In this document: positions 1 to 6,912 of the stretch, one piece after another | Layout of the letters: the number at the start of each line of letters is the position of its first letter | How positions within the stretch are numbered: position 1 is the stretch's first letter | From: Lonsdalea populi | Lineage (GTDB): Bacteria; Pseudomonadota; Gammaproteobacteria; Enterobacterales; Enterobacteriaceae | Assembly: GCF_015999465.1 (NCBI RefSeq) | Contig: NZ_CP065534.1 | Coordinates: 3,224,001 to 3,288,000 of the forward strand | Direction: 5' to 3' | Length of the DNA: 64,000 bases | The notes under the pieces: model-generated | Databases searched by the model: none | Told to the model about the DNA's origin: nothing | Seen by the model: only the letters and a program-made list of their open reading frames with translations | Program-made: the position numbers and the translations under genes

Positions 1-1653
1 AATTATCATGCGTGTTGTCCATTTCATCACGAGAAGACCCCTTCATTTACCGTTAACGGCGATAAGCAGTTCTACCACTGTTTCGGCTGCGGTGCTCATG
101 GTAACGCCATCGATTTTTTGATGAATTTCGACAGACTGGAATTCGTTGAAAGCATTGAGGAATTGGCGACCATGCATGGCCTTGAGGTGCCTTACGAGGC
201 AGGTTCGGGGCCCACTCAGCTCGAACGTCATCAGCGGCAGAGCCTGTACGAGCTGATGGAACAATTGAGCACGTTTTACCAACATACGCTACATCAGCCC
301 GCCGGCACCCCAGCCAAAATCTATCTGGCGAAACGTGGTCTAAGTGACGACATTATCAGGCATTTTGCGATTGGATGCGCGCCGCCGGGATGGGATAACG
401 CATTAAAACGTTTTGGCCGCAGCAGCGAAGATAAAAGAACGCTGAACGATGCGGGCATGTTGGTGACTAACGATCAAGGGCGAATTTACGATCGTTTCCG
501 CGAACGAGTCATGTTCCCTATCCGGGACAAAAGAGGACGCGTTATTGCATTTGGTGGTCGAGTATTGGGGGACGGCGTTCCCAAATATCTTAACTCGCCG
601 GAAACAGAGATCTTTCATAAGGGGCGCCAGCTTTATGGCCTGTATGAAGCCCAGCAAAAACACCCCGAGCTGAGAGAGCTGCTGGTGGTTGAAGGGTACA
701 TGGACGTCGTCGCTCTGGCGCAGTTCGGCATTGACTATGCCGTGGCTTCTCTGGGGACGTCAACGACGGCCGATCACATTCAGTTGCTCTTCCGCACCAC
801 CGATCGCGTTGTCTGCTGTTACGACGGTGATAGAGCCGGGCGGGATGCGGCATGGCGCGCGCTGGAAACAGCCCTGCCTTATCTGGACGATGGACGCCAA
901 CTGCTGTTCATGTTTTTACCGGACGGCGAAGACCCGGACACACTGGTGAGGCAGGAAGGGAAAACCGCTTTTGAGCAGCGTATCGAACAAGCAATGCCGC
1001 TATCTTCATTCCTGTTCGACACGCTGTTGCAACAGGTCGACATGAGCACGCCGGATGGCCGTACCAAGCTAAGTACGTTGGCACTGCCGCTGATTGGTCA
1101 GGTGCCGGGCGAAACGTTACGGTTATATTTACGCCAGCAGTTGGGCAAAAAGCTGGGATTGCTGGATGACTCCCAGCTTGATCGTTTGATGCCCAAGACC
1201 ACAATGCACGCATCGTCTTATCAGCCTCCACGGCTAAAAGTCACAACTATGCGTATACTGATAGGACTTTTAGTACAAAATCCCCGGCTAGCATCTGAGG
1301 TGCCAGCGCTGGCTCTGGAAGGCAGCGACGAAAGTAAAATGGCGGGACTGGGATTATTCCTCGATCTGGTTCAGACCTGCAATGAAAGTCCAGGCATGAC
1401 CATGGGACTGTTGTTGGAAAAATATCGCGATAGTCGATATCGCAAACAGCTTGAAACCATGGCCGCCTGGAACCATATGATCGTAGATGAGGAGATCGAG
1501 GAAAAATTCAGGATCAGCTTGGCTGAGCTTTACGATCAACTGCTGCAGCTTCGTCTGGACACGCTGATAGCCCGAGATAGAACACATGGGCTCAGTGCGG
1601 AAGAGCGAAAGGAACTCTGGTCATTGCAGCTGGCCCTGACAAGAAAAAACTGA
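1..1653 (+). CDS. dnaG: DNA primase DnaG (5' end outside window)
   Basis: Primase that makes RNA primers for Okazaki fragments and works with the DnaB helicase. Reading frame 1 is open from the first base. It enters inside the CHC2 zinc finger (HACCPFHHEK, then CFGCGAHGN at about codons 28-36), so roughly the first 34 residues of the usual 581 lie outside. The TOPRIM core is visible as VVEGYMD (about bases 685-710) and CYDGDRAG (about 815-840). The C-terminal helicase-binding region is present and ends at TAA. rpoD follows on the same strand, the end of the classical rpsU-dnaG-rpoD operon. Identity is secure from the motifs and the neighbour. Confidence 0.97.
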   Translation, partial: NYHACCPFHHEKTPSFTVNGDKQFYHCFGCGAHGNAIDFLMNFDRLEFVESIEELATMHGLEVPYEAGSGPTQLERHQRQSLYELMEQLSTFYQHTLHQPAGTPAKIYLAKRGLSDDIIRHFAIGCAPPGWDNALKRFGRSSEDKRTLNDAGMLVTNDQGRIYDRFRERVMFPIRDKRGRVIAFGGRVLGDGVPKYLNSPETEIFHKGRQLYGLYEAQQKHPELRELLVVEGYMDVVALAQFGIDYAVASLGTSTTADHIQLLFRTTDRVVCCYDGDRAGRDAAWRALETALPYLDDGRQLLFMFLPDGEDPDTLVRQEGKTAFEQRIEQAMPLSSFLFDTLLQQVDMSTPDGRTKLSTLALPLIGQVPGETLRLYLRQQLGKKLGLLDDSQLDRLMPKTTMHASSYQPPRLKVTTMRILIGLLVQNPRLASEVPALALEGSDESKMAGLGLFLDLVQTCNESPGMTMGLLLEKYRDSRYRKQLETMAAWNHMIVDEEIEEKFRISLAELYDQLLQLRLDTLIARDRTHGLSAEERKELWSLQLALTRKN

Positions 1654-1680
1654 TTACCGAGGCTTAATTGCCGATAAATA

Positions 1681-1697
1681 GTAGGGTTGAACCCTAC
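1681..1697 (+). other. Small hairpin between dnaG and rpoD
   Basis: GTAGGGTT and AACCCTAC form a perfect 8-bp stem with a one-base loop, 28 bases after the dnaG stop. There is no T-run, so this is more likely an RNA processing or stability hairpin than a terminator. In the E. coli rpsU-dnaG-rpoD operon the dnaG-rpoD junction is a known processing site; that the same applies here is inference. Confidence 0.35.
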
Positions 1698-1805
1698 AGA
1701 GTGCCGTGACGGGGGCTGCGGCGATAGCAAAAACCCCTACTGTTATTGTCAGCGATTACGCTGACCGACACCAACCCAAATACTCTGAAGTGTGGATACC
1801 GTCTT

Positions 1806-3641
1806 ATGGAGCAAAACCCGCAGTCACAGCTCAAGCTTCTTGTCACCCGTGGTAAAGAGCAAGGCTACCTGACCTATGCTGAGGTCAATGACCATCTGCC
1901 GGAAGATATCATCGACTCCGACCAGATCGAAGACATCATCCAGATGATTAATGACATGGGCATCCAGGTGATGGAAGAAGCACCGGATGCAGATGATCTT
2001 CTGCTGGCAGAAAATACCAATGACGCAGACGAAGATGCGGCAGAGGCAGCTGCGCAGGTGTTATCCAGCGTTGAATCCGAAATTGGCCGCACGACCGACC
2101 CAGTGCGCATGTACATGCGTGAAATGGGTACCGTTGAACTTTTGACGCGCGAAGGTGAGATTGATATCGCCAAACGCATTGAAGATGGTATTAACCAAGT
2201 TCAGTGCTCTGTGGCCGAGTATCCGGAAGCCATTACCTATCTATTGGATCAGTACGATCGCGTTGAAGCAGGCGAAAGTCGCTTATCCGATCTGATTACC
2301 GGCTTCGTCGATCCCAATGCGGAAGCAGACATCGCGCCTACCGCGACTCACGTGGGCTCCGAGCTTCCCAGCAAAGAACTCGATGATAACGATGACGACG
2401 ATGACGATGACGACAGCGATGACGACAACAGCATCGATCCAGAACTGGCTCGCCAGAAATTCACCGAGCTGCGCGATCAGTATGAAGTAACCCGTCAGAC
2501 CATTAAGGCCAACGGTCGCAGTCATGCTAAGGCCGCGCTGGAAATTCTGAATCTGTCCGAGGTCTTCAAGCAGTTCCGTCTGGTACCTAAACAGTTCGAT
2601 TTCCTGGTTAACAGCATGCGCACCATGATGGATCGCGTGCGTACCCAGGAACGACTGATCATGAAGTACTGCATCGAGCAGTGCAAAATGCCGAAGAAAA
2701 ACTTCGTGACGCTGTTTGGCGGCAACGAAACCAACGATAAGTGGTTTGATGCCGCGCTGGCCATGAATAAACCGTGGTCTGAAAAACTGCGCGAAGTGCA
2801 GGACGATGTTAATCGCAGCATGTTGAAACTGCAGCAGATCGAAGAAGAAACCGGACTGACGATCGAGCAGGTCAAAGACATTAACCGCCGTATGTCGATT
2901 GGTGAAGCGAAGGCGCGCCGTGCCAAGAAAGAGATGGTTGAGGCGAACCTACGTCTGGTGATCTCCATCGCCAAGAAATATACCAACCGTGGCCTGCAGT
3001 TCCTGGATCTGATTCAGGAAGGGAACATCGGTCTGATGAAAGCCGTGGATAAGTTTGAATATCGTCGCGGTTACAAGTTCTCAACTTACGCCACATGGTG
3101 GATACGTCAGGCCATCACCCGTTCTATCGCCGACCAGGCGCGTACCATCCGTATACCGGTGCATATGATTGAAACCATAAACAAACTCAATCGTATCTCG
3201 CGCCAGATGCTGCAGGAAATGGGGCGCGAGCCCACGCCGGAAGAGTTGGCAGAACGTATGTTGATGCCGGAAGAGAAAATCCGCAAAGTGCTGAAGATCG
3301 CGAAAGAACCCATCTCAATGGAAACCCCGATCGGTGATGATGAAGATTCGCATCTGGGTGACTTCATTGAAGATACCACGCTGGAGCTGCCGCTGGACTC
3401 AGCAACGTCAGAAAGCCTGCGTTCTGCAACGCATGACGTTCTGGCAGGCCTGACCGCTCGTGAAGCGAAAGTACTGCGCATGCGCTTCGGTATCGATATG
3501 AACACCGACCACACGCTGGAAGAAGTGGGCAAGCAGTTTGACGTTACGCGTGAACGTATCCGTCAGATTGAGGCCAAAGCGCTGCGTAAATTGCGTCACC
3601 CCAGCCGTTCCGAAGTGCTTCGCAGCTTCCTGGACGACTAA
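1806..3641 (+). CDS. rpoD: RNA polymerase sigma factor RpoD (sigma70)
   Basis: Housekeeping sigma factor, 611 aa. The start is placed at the ATG giving [13 protein letters not shown], the conserved enterobacterial N-terminus; the frame is open further upstream but that extension is not part of the family. Region 1.1 is followed by the non-conserved region with a run of aspartates (bases 2380-2435). Region 2 ([25 protein letters not shown], in part) and the promoter-melting segment ([10 protein letters not shown]) precede regions 3 and 4. Region 4.2 ends in the helix-turn-helix [18 protein letters not shown]. Full length, no lesion. Confidence 0.98.
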   Translation: MEQNPQSQLKLLVTRGKEQGYLTYAEVNDHLPEDIIDSDQIEDIIQMINDMGIQVMEEAPDADDLLLAENTNDADEDAAEAAAQVLSSVESEIGRTTDPVRMYMREMGTVELLTREGEIDIAKRIEDGINQVQCSVAEYPEAITYLLDQYDRVEAGESRLSDLITGFVDPNAEADIAPTATHVGSELPSKELDDNDDDDDDDDSDDDNSIDPELARQKFTELRDQYEVTRQTIKANGRSHAKAALEILNLSEVFKQFRLVPKQFDFLVNSMRTMMDRVRTQERLIMKYCIEQCKMPKKNFVTLFGGNETNDKWFDAALAMNKPWSEKLREVQDDVNRSMLKLQQIEEETGLTIEQVKDINRRMSIGEAKARRAKKEMVEANLRLVISIAKKYTNRGLQFLDLIQEGNIGLMKAVDKFEYRRGYKFSTYATWWIRQAITRSIADQARTIRIPVHMIETINKLNRISRQMLQEMGREPTPEELAERMLMPEEKIRKVLKIAKEPISMETPIGDDEDSHLGDFIEDTTLELPLDSATSESLRSATHDVLAGLTAREAKVLRMRFGIDMNTDHTLEEVGKQFDVTRERIRQIEAKALRKLRHPSRSEVLRSFLDD

Positions 3642-3655
3642 TTCCGTCTGTTTAC

Positions 3656-3683
3656 GTATAGGATCGGCGCGCCGATCCTATAC
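3656..3683 (+). terminator. Perfect palindrome after rpoD
   Basis: A 28-bp perfect inverted repeat centred on GGCGCGCC begins 15 bases past the rpoD stop. It would fold into a strong hairpin. The downstream sequence is pyrimidine-rich rather than a clean T-run, so terminator strength is uncertain. Confidence 0.5.
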
Positions 3684-3716
3684 TTACCCTTCCTACAGGC
3701 ACACAGGCAAAAACAG

Positions 3717-4106
3717 ATGAAAGCCCACCACCTTAACGCAGGCATCACTCTTGCGGCATTGCTCTCATTTTCTTCCTTTTCAGCCAACCACTCCCTGAGC
3801 GGTTGTCAGGCAAAAGAGCACAATATCAAACAGGAAATTTCTCAGGCCAAAGCGCTCGGTAATCAAAACCGCGTAGCCGGGCTGGAAAAAGCCTTGAAAG
3901 AAGCAAAAGCAAACTGCATAGATAGCGCACTGCACATTAAGCGTCAGCAAAACATCGATGAGAAGCAGCACAAAGTGCAGGAACTTGAACGCGAAGTTCA
4001 GGAGGCCAAGCAGTCTGGGAAAGCGGATAAAATCAGTAGGAAAACCGCCAAACTGGAAGAAGCACGCCATGAGCTGAAGCAGGCTCAGGCAGAGCTTCGC
4101 CATTAA
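3717..4106 (+). CDS. yqjC: DUF1090 periplasmic protein, YqjC-like
   Basis: A 129-aa protein with an N-terminal signal peptide (hydrophobic segment about residues 8-22). The mature part is almost all charged helix and coiled coil (repeats of E, K, A, Q), with two cysteines near SGCQAK and ANCIDS. This matches the DUF1090 family whose E. coli member is YqjC. In E. coli yqjC lies between mzrA and yqjD. Here that gap (56167-56308) has no such gene, while this copy sits beside rpoD. Function is unknown; a periplasmic or envelope location is expected from the signal peptide. Confidence 0.75.
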   Translation: MKAHHLNAGITLAALLSFSSFSANHSLSGCQAKEHNIKQEISQAKALGNQNRVAGLEKALKEAKANCIDSALHIKRQQNIDEKQHKVQELEREVQEAKQSGKADKISRKTAKLEEARHELKQAQAELRH

Positions 4107-4187
4107 TTCAGCATACTCGGGTTGCCGGCAGATGGCGGTGTCATCCTCTTTTCAGCGACCGGGTTTTCTTTGACTACCTCTCCGTTG

Positions 4188-4685
4188 TTAGGCCTGCAAC
4201 GCCTGATAGAGCTCATGGTAGGATGCCGTCAGTGATTCCAGCGTCGCGCGATTCAAACCGCTCGGATTCGGCAAAACCCACACCTGAGTCTCTCCCAGAA
4301 AAGTGTCTTGCTGACCCCAGCCCACCTTACTGCTGCCGAATGCCTGAGAAAATGCCTGCTTACCCAGCACGGCAAGGGCTTGAGGCTGATACCTCATTAT
4401 CTTTTCACGCAATAGCTCCCCGCCCTGCTTCAACTCGTGACAAGCCAACTCCGAGGCTTCCACGGTGGGTCTTTCCACTAGCATGGTTATCCCACAGCCA
4501 TAATCCAGCAAGAGACTCTCTTCTTTCGGTGCCAACTGACGATCGGTAAATCCCGCTTGATGAATCACCCGCCAGAAACGATTGTTGGCATTCGCGAAAT
4601 GATAGCCCCGATGTGCGGTCGAAAGCCCCGGATTGATACCACAGAAAACCACCTGAAGATGTGAAGCCAGAATATCCGTTATCAT
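4188..4685 (-). CDS. mug: G/U mismatch-specific DNA glycosylase Mug
   Basis: A 165-aa uracil-DNA glycosylase superfamily enzyme that removes uracil or ethenocytosine opposite guanine. Motif 1 GINPGLS is at about residues 16-22. The second active-site loop NPSGLNR is at about residues 139-145. Both are typical of the Mug/TDG family, and the length matches (E. coli 168 aa). It is convergent with the rpoD/yqjC-like genes and divergent from ileX, which is the conserved enterobacterial arrangement next to rpoD. Confidence 0.95.
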   Translation of the reverse strand: MITDILASHLQVVFCGINPGLSTAHRGYHFANANNRFWRVIHQAGFTDRQLAPKEESLLLDYGCGITMLVERPTVEASELACHELKQGGELLREKIMRYQPQALAVLGKQAFSQAFGSSKVGWGQQDTFLGETQVWVLPNPSGLNRATLESLTASYHELYQALQA

Positions 4686-4785
4686 CTCGACCTCTTAATG
4701 TTATCTCGGACGTTTATGACAAATTCCGGCAATAATAACAACAGGCTAGCTTTGTTTATAAAACCGCCACCTGACCGCCCGTCTA

Positions 4786-4815
4786 TAGACCTATTCATAC
4801 AGGGTAACGTATAAT
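4786..4815 (+). promoter_or_regulatory. Promoter of ileX tRNA gene
   Basis: A consensus -10 box TATAAT lies at 4810-4815, 11 bases before the tRNA. A TAGACC -35-like hexamer at 4786-4791 gives an 18-base spacer. This is seen directly; strength is inferred. Confidence 0.6.
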
Positions 4816-4826
4816 CAGCACCCGCT

Positions 4827-4902
4827 GGCCCCTTAGCTCAGTGGTTAGAGCAGGCGACTCATAATCGCTTGGTCGTTGGTTCAAACCCAACAGGGGCCAC
4901 CA
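4827..4902 (+). tRNA. ileX: tRNA-Ile2 (CAT anticodon, lysidine-modified)
   Basis: A 76-nt cloverleaf from GGCCCC to an encoded CCA. The anticodon loop is CTCATAA with anticodon CAT. The T arm is GTTGG-TTCAAAC-CCAAC, perfectly paired. The body and the neighbour mug match E. coli ileX, a minor tRNA-Ile whose CAT anticodon is modified to read AUA. A methionine tRNA is excluded by the overall match to ileX. The prophage has replaced the 3' half from the anticodon loop onward and restored a complete gene. Confidence 0.93.
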
Positions 4903-4907
4903 AATTT
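4857..4907 (+). repeat. attL, in ileX 3' half
   Basis: Fifty-one bases from ACTCATAATCGC in the anticodon loop to the sequence after CCA, repeated at 36670-36720 with three mismatches in the T arm. Tyrosine recombinases commonly use the anticodon loop as the crossover site. It marks the left prophage border. Confidence 0.9.
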
Positions 4908-4928
4908 TAGATTTAAAATCATGAAATT

Positions 4929-4962
4929 AAGCCACTTTAACCAGAGTGGCTTTTTTGTTTTT
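4929..4962 (+). terminator. Terminator after ileX (phage-supplied)
   Basis: AAGCCACT and AGTGGCTT form an 8-bp stem followed by a T-rich tract. It lies inside the prophage and so replaces the original terminator of the tRNA gene. A similar hairpin lies just beyond attR at 36742-36772. Confidence 0.8.
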
Positions 4963-4970
4963 GCAGAAAG

Positions 4971-4991
4971 ATGGCGATGAAGTGGCGATAA
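4971..4991 (+). promoter_or_regulatory. Possible integrase arm-type sites near attL
   Basis: Two adjacent copies of a TGGCGAT motif (ATGGCGATGA, AGTGGCGATA). The same motif recurs three times at 36554-36588 near attR. Paired arrays flanking both att ends are what arm-type binding sites of a P2-family integrase look like. Inference from repeat placement. Confidence 0.45.
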
Positions 4992-5019
4992 AAAATCGAT
5001 ACAAGACCTTTTTGGGCAA

Positions 5020-5045
5020 TAAAAAAGTGCCCGGACGGGGCACTT
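5020..5045 (-). terminator. Terminator of the ogr/tail operon
   Basis: AAGTGCCC (5025-5032) pairs with GGGCACTT (5038-5045), and a run of A on the plus strand gives a T-run at the leftward RNA end. It closes the leftward transcript just after ogr. Confidence 0.85.
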
Positions 5046-5073
5046 AACTCATAGCAATATCAAAAATCACATC

Positions 5074-5292
5074 TTAAAAATTCATGTGTCCTTGACCACT
5101 ACTTGAAGGATGTGGCGGAGCAAAATTAACCTGATTTGTGGTCACAATGTATCGCACAACGGTTTCATGAGTAACAAAGGTCGCACCACAGTTAATATTC
5201 TGGCACTGACAGTAACGCTCTTTTGTCTGCTCTGACACCCGAAAACTGCTCCTGGTGTGAGCCGAACATCCACATTTCGGGCAATTCATCAT
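5074..5292 (-). CDS. ogr: Late transcription activator Ogr/Delta
   Basis: A 72-aa zinc-binding activator of P2-type late promoters. The Cys pattern is complete: CPKCGC (residues 4-9), then CQCQNINC, in the usual CX2C-X-CX4C arrangement. Length equals P2 Ogr (72 aa). It is the last gene of the leftward tail operon, at the left border of the prophage as in P2. It should bind the TGT-N12-ACA boxes at 12058, 18406 and 24262. Confidence 0.92.
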   Translation of the reverse strand: MMNCPKCGCSAHTRSSFRVSEQTKERYCQCQNINCGATFVTHETVVRYIVTTNQVNFAPPHPSSSGQGHMNF

Positions 5293-5341
5293 AAAAAAAC
5301 CTCACATCAGAATTAAAGATTCACTTTTGGTGAATTTACTA

Positions 5342-6430
5342 CTAATTCATATCTAAATCATCAATTTTCACCTCCAGCTCCAGCGCGGTCGTAAACCCCT
5401 GCCCACTGAGCGAGTGCGTCACCGTCGCGATCGTCCACTCCGCTGCGTCGATTTCCTGCTTAAAGCCACTGACCTTCGCTGGCAGTTCCGGGTACAGCTC
5501 GGCCCATCCTCTTGCTAGCGTGATGGAGAATGAAGCGACGCCGCGCTGCAGCCGTTCCCAGTGCATCTTGGCTGCGCGCTCTGCGTTGGCCTTGTTGGCA
5601 TAAGTGCGGCTCAGTACCATTACGTTTTCATCGGTGCCGATCAGGTATTCACCCTGTTTGTCCTCAGGCGTTTTTTTCTGGCGGGTGTGACGGCGCCGGC
5701 GTTTGACTTGTGTTTCCTGGCTTTTCTTCGGCTCCTGCGTGTGTAGCCAACTGGCGACTACGCCGGTATAAGCGCCCCGATCAGCCAGCGAAAAGCGATG
5801 GCTGTCGCCGGCGGCGCGGGTGATCGTCACCGCCGGCAGCGCTTTGCCGCTGGCCGTTTTTCCCTGTCCCTGACGCAGAAACAGCAGGCGGCCGTCTTTC
5901 ACTGCGGCGATGGCGCCGTGCTCTTTGGCCAGGCGCATCAGGAAGGAGCAATCCGACTCTTTGGTCTGGTCGATGTGGTCAACCGGCTGCGCAGCCGTGG
6001 CCGCGTCCAGCGCCGCGGTCAGCTTGTGGCGGTTGGCGATATCCGTGACGATCGCCCCGACCGTGGTCTGATGCCAGGAGCGTTCGCGTTTGATGTTCAG
6101 CGTCTGGCGAAAATCGGCGCTGCGGGCGCGGAGCGTCAGTCGGTCAGGCACGCCGCCGTGTTCAATTTCATCCACCACGTAGGTGCCTTTACCGATTAAC
6201 GCTTCACCTTTCCAGCCCAAAAATAGCGTGATTTCAGCGCCGCGACGGGGCAGCGCCAGCTGGCCGTCCGCGTCGTCCAGTTCCAGATCGAGCTGGTCCG
6301 CCTCAAAGCCGCGGTTGTCGGTGAGCGTCAATGAGATCAGCCGCTTTTCCAGTACCGGCGTAATGTCGGTTTTCCCCAGGCGCAGCCGGTAATCCGGCGT
6401 AGACTCGGCGCCCGTCAGCCAATCCGTCAT
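5342..6430 (-). CDS. D: Tail protein gpD (late control/hub protein)
   Basis: A 362-aa homologue of P2 gpD, the baseplate/tail-tip hub protein related to gp27 of T4. It starts MTDWLTGAESTPDYRLRLG, and the start overlaps the end of U by four bases (ATGA). It contains a lysine/arginine-rich insertion (bases 5680-5720). Position and length match P2 D (387 aa). It follows U and T in the standard tail-gene order. Confidence 0.9.
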   Translation of the reverse strand: MTDWLTGAESTPDYRLRLGKTDITPVLEKRLISLTLTDNRGFEADQLDLELDDADGQLALPRRGAEITLFLGWKGEALIGKGTYVVDEIEHGGVPDRLTLRARSADFRQTLNIKRERSWHQTTVGAIVTDIANRHKLTAALDAATAAQPVDHIDQTKESDCSFLMRLAKEHGAIAAVKDGRLLFLRQGQGKTASGKALPAVTITRAAGDSHRFSLADRGAYTGVVASWLHTQEPKKSQETQVKRRRRHTRQKKTPEDKQGEYLIGTDENVMVLSRTYANKANAERAAKMHWERLQRGVASFSITLARGWAELYPELPAKVSGFKQEIDAAEWTIATVTHSLSGQGFTTALELEVKIDDLDMN

Positions 6431-6912
6431 GACAACACCCCGCTGACGGCAGACGTCAGCCCGCCGATGGCCTGTGTCGCGCTGTCTTTCAGGCCGCCCA
6501 ATGACGTGGATAAGTCGCCCAGCATCGCGGACAGCGATTCATCCACACGTTTTAACGTCAGGGTGAACTCGATACGCCGGGCTTTGCCGTCCTGAAAAAA
6601 CTGGCTGCGGGTTTCGTTCAGGCTTTCGATGACATACATGCCGTAAATCGTGCCGCTGCCCTCCAGTAACGCCCAGGCTTTTCCGGTCTCGGCCATCTGC
6701 TCCAGCGCCCACAGGGACAGCGCACCGCCGGTCACCTGTGGCAGTAGCACGCCCTGTAACGTGATGGTGTCATTGTCCGGGCCGACATACTGCGTCACCG
6801 GGCGATAGCCGATGCGGCTATTGGTCACATGACGCCAGGCGCGCTGGCGTTGCAGTTCCTGATAAGGCACGGTCTTTAACGTGAACACAAACAGGCCTAA
6901 TACCATCATCAT
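6427..6912 (-). CDS. U: Tail protein gpU
   Basis: A 161-aa homologue of P2 gpU, a tail-tube or baseplate-proximal protein needed for tail completion. It begins MMMVLGLFVFTLKTVPYQ, typical of this family. It overlaps T upstream and D downstream by four bases, implying translational coupling. Length matches P2 U (159 aa). Confidence 0.9.
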   Translation of the reverse strand: MMMVLGLFVFTLKTVPYQELQRQRAWRHVTNSRIGYRPVTQYVGPDNDTITLQGVLLPQVTGGALSLWALEQMAETGKAWALLEGSGTIYGMYVIESLNETRSQFFQDGKARRIEFTLTLKRVDESLSAMLGDLSTSLGGLKDSATQAIGGLTSAVSGVLS

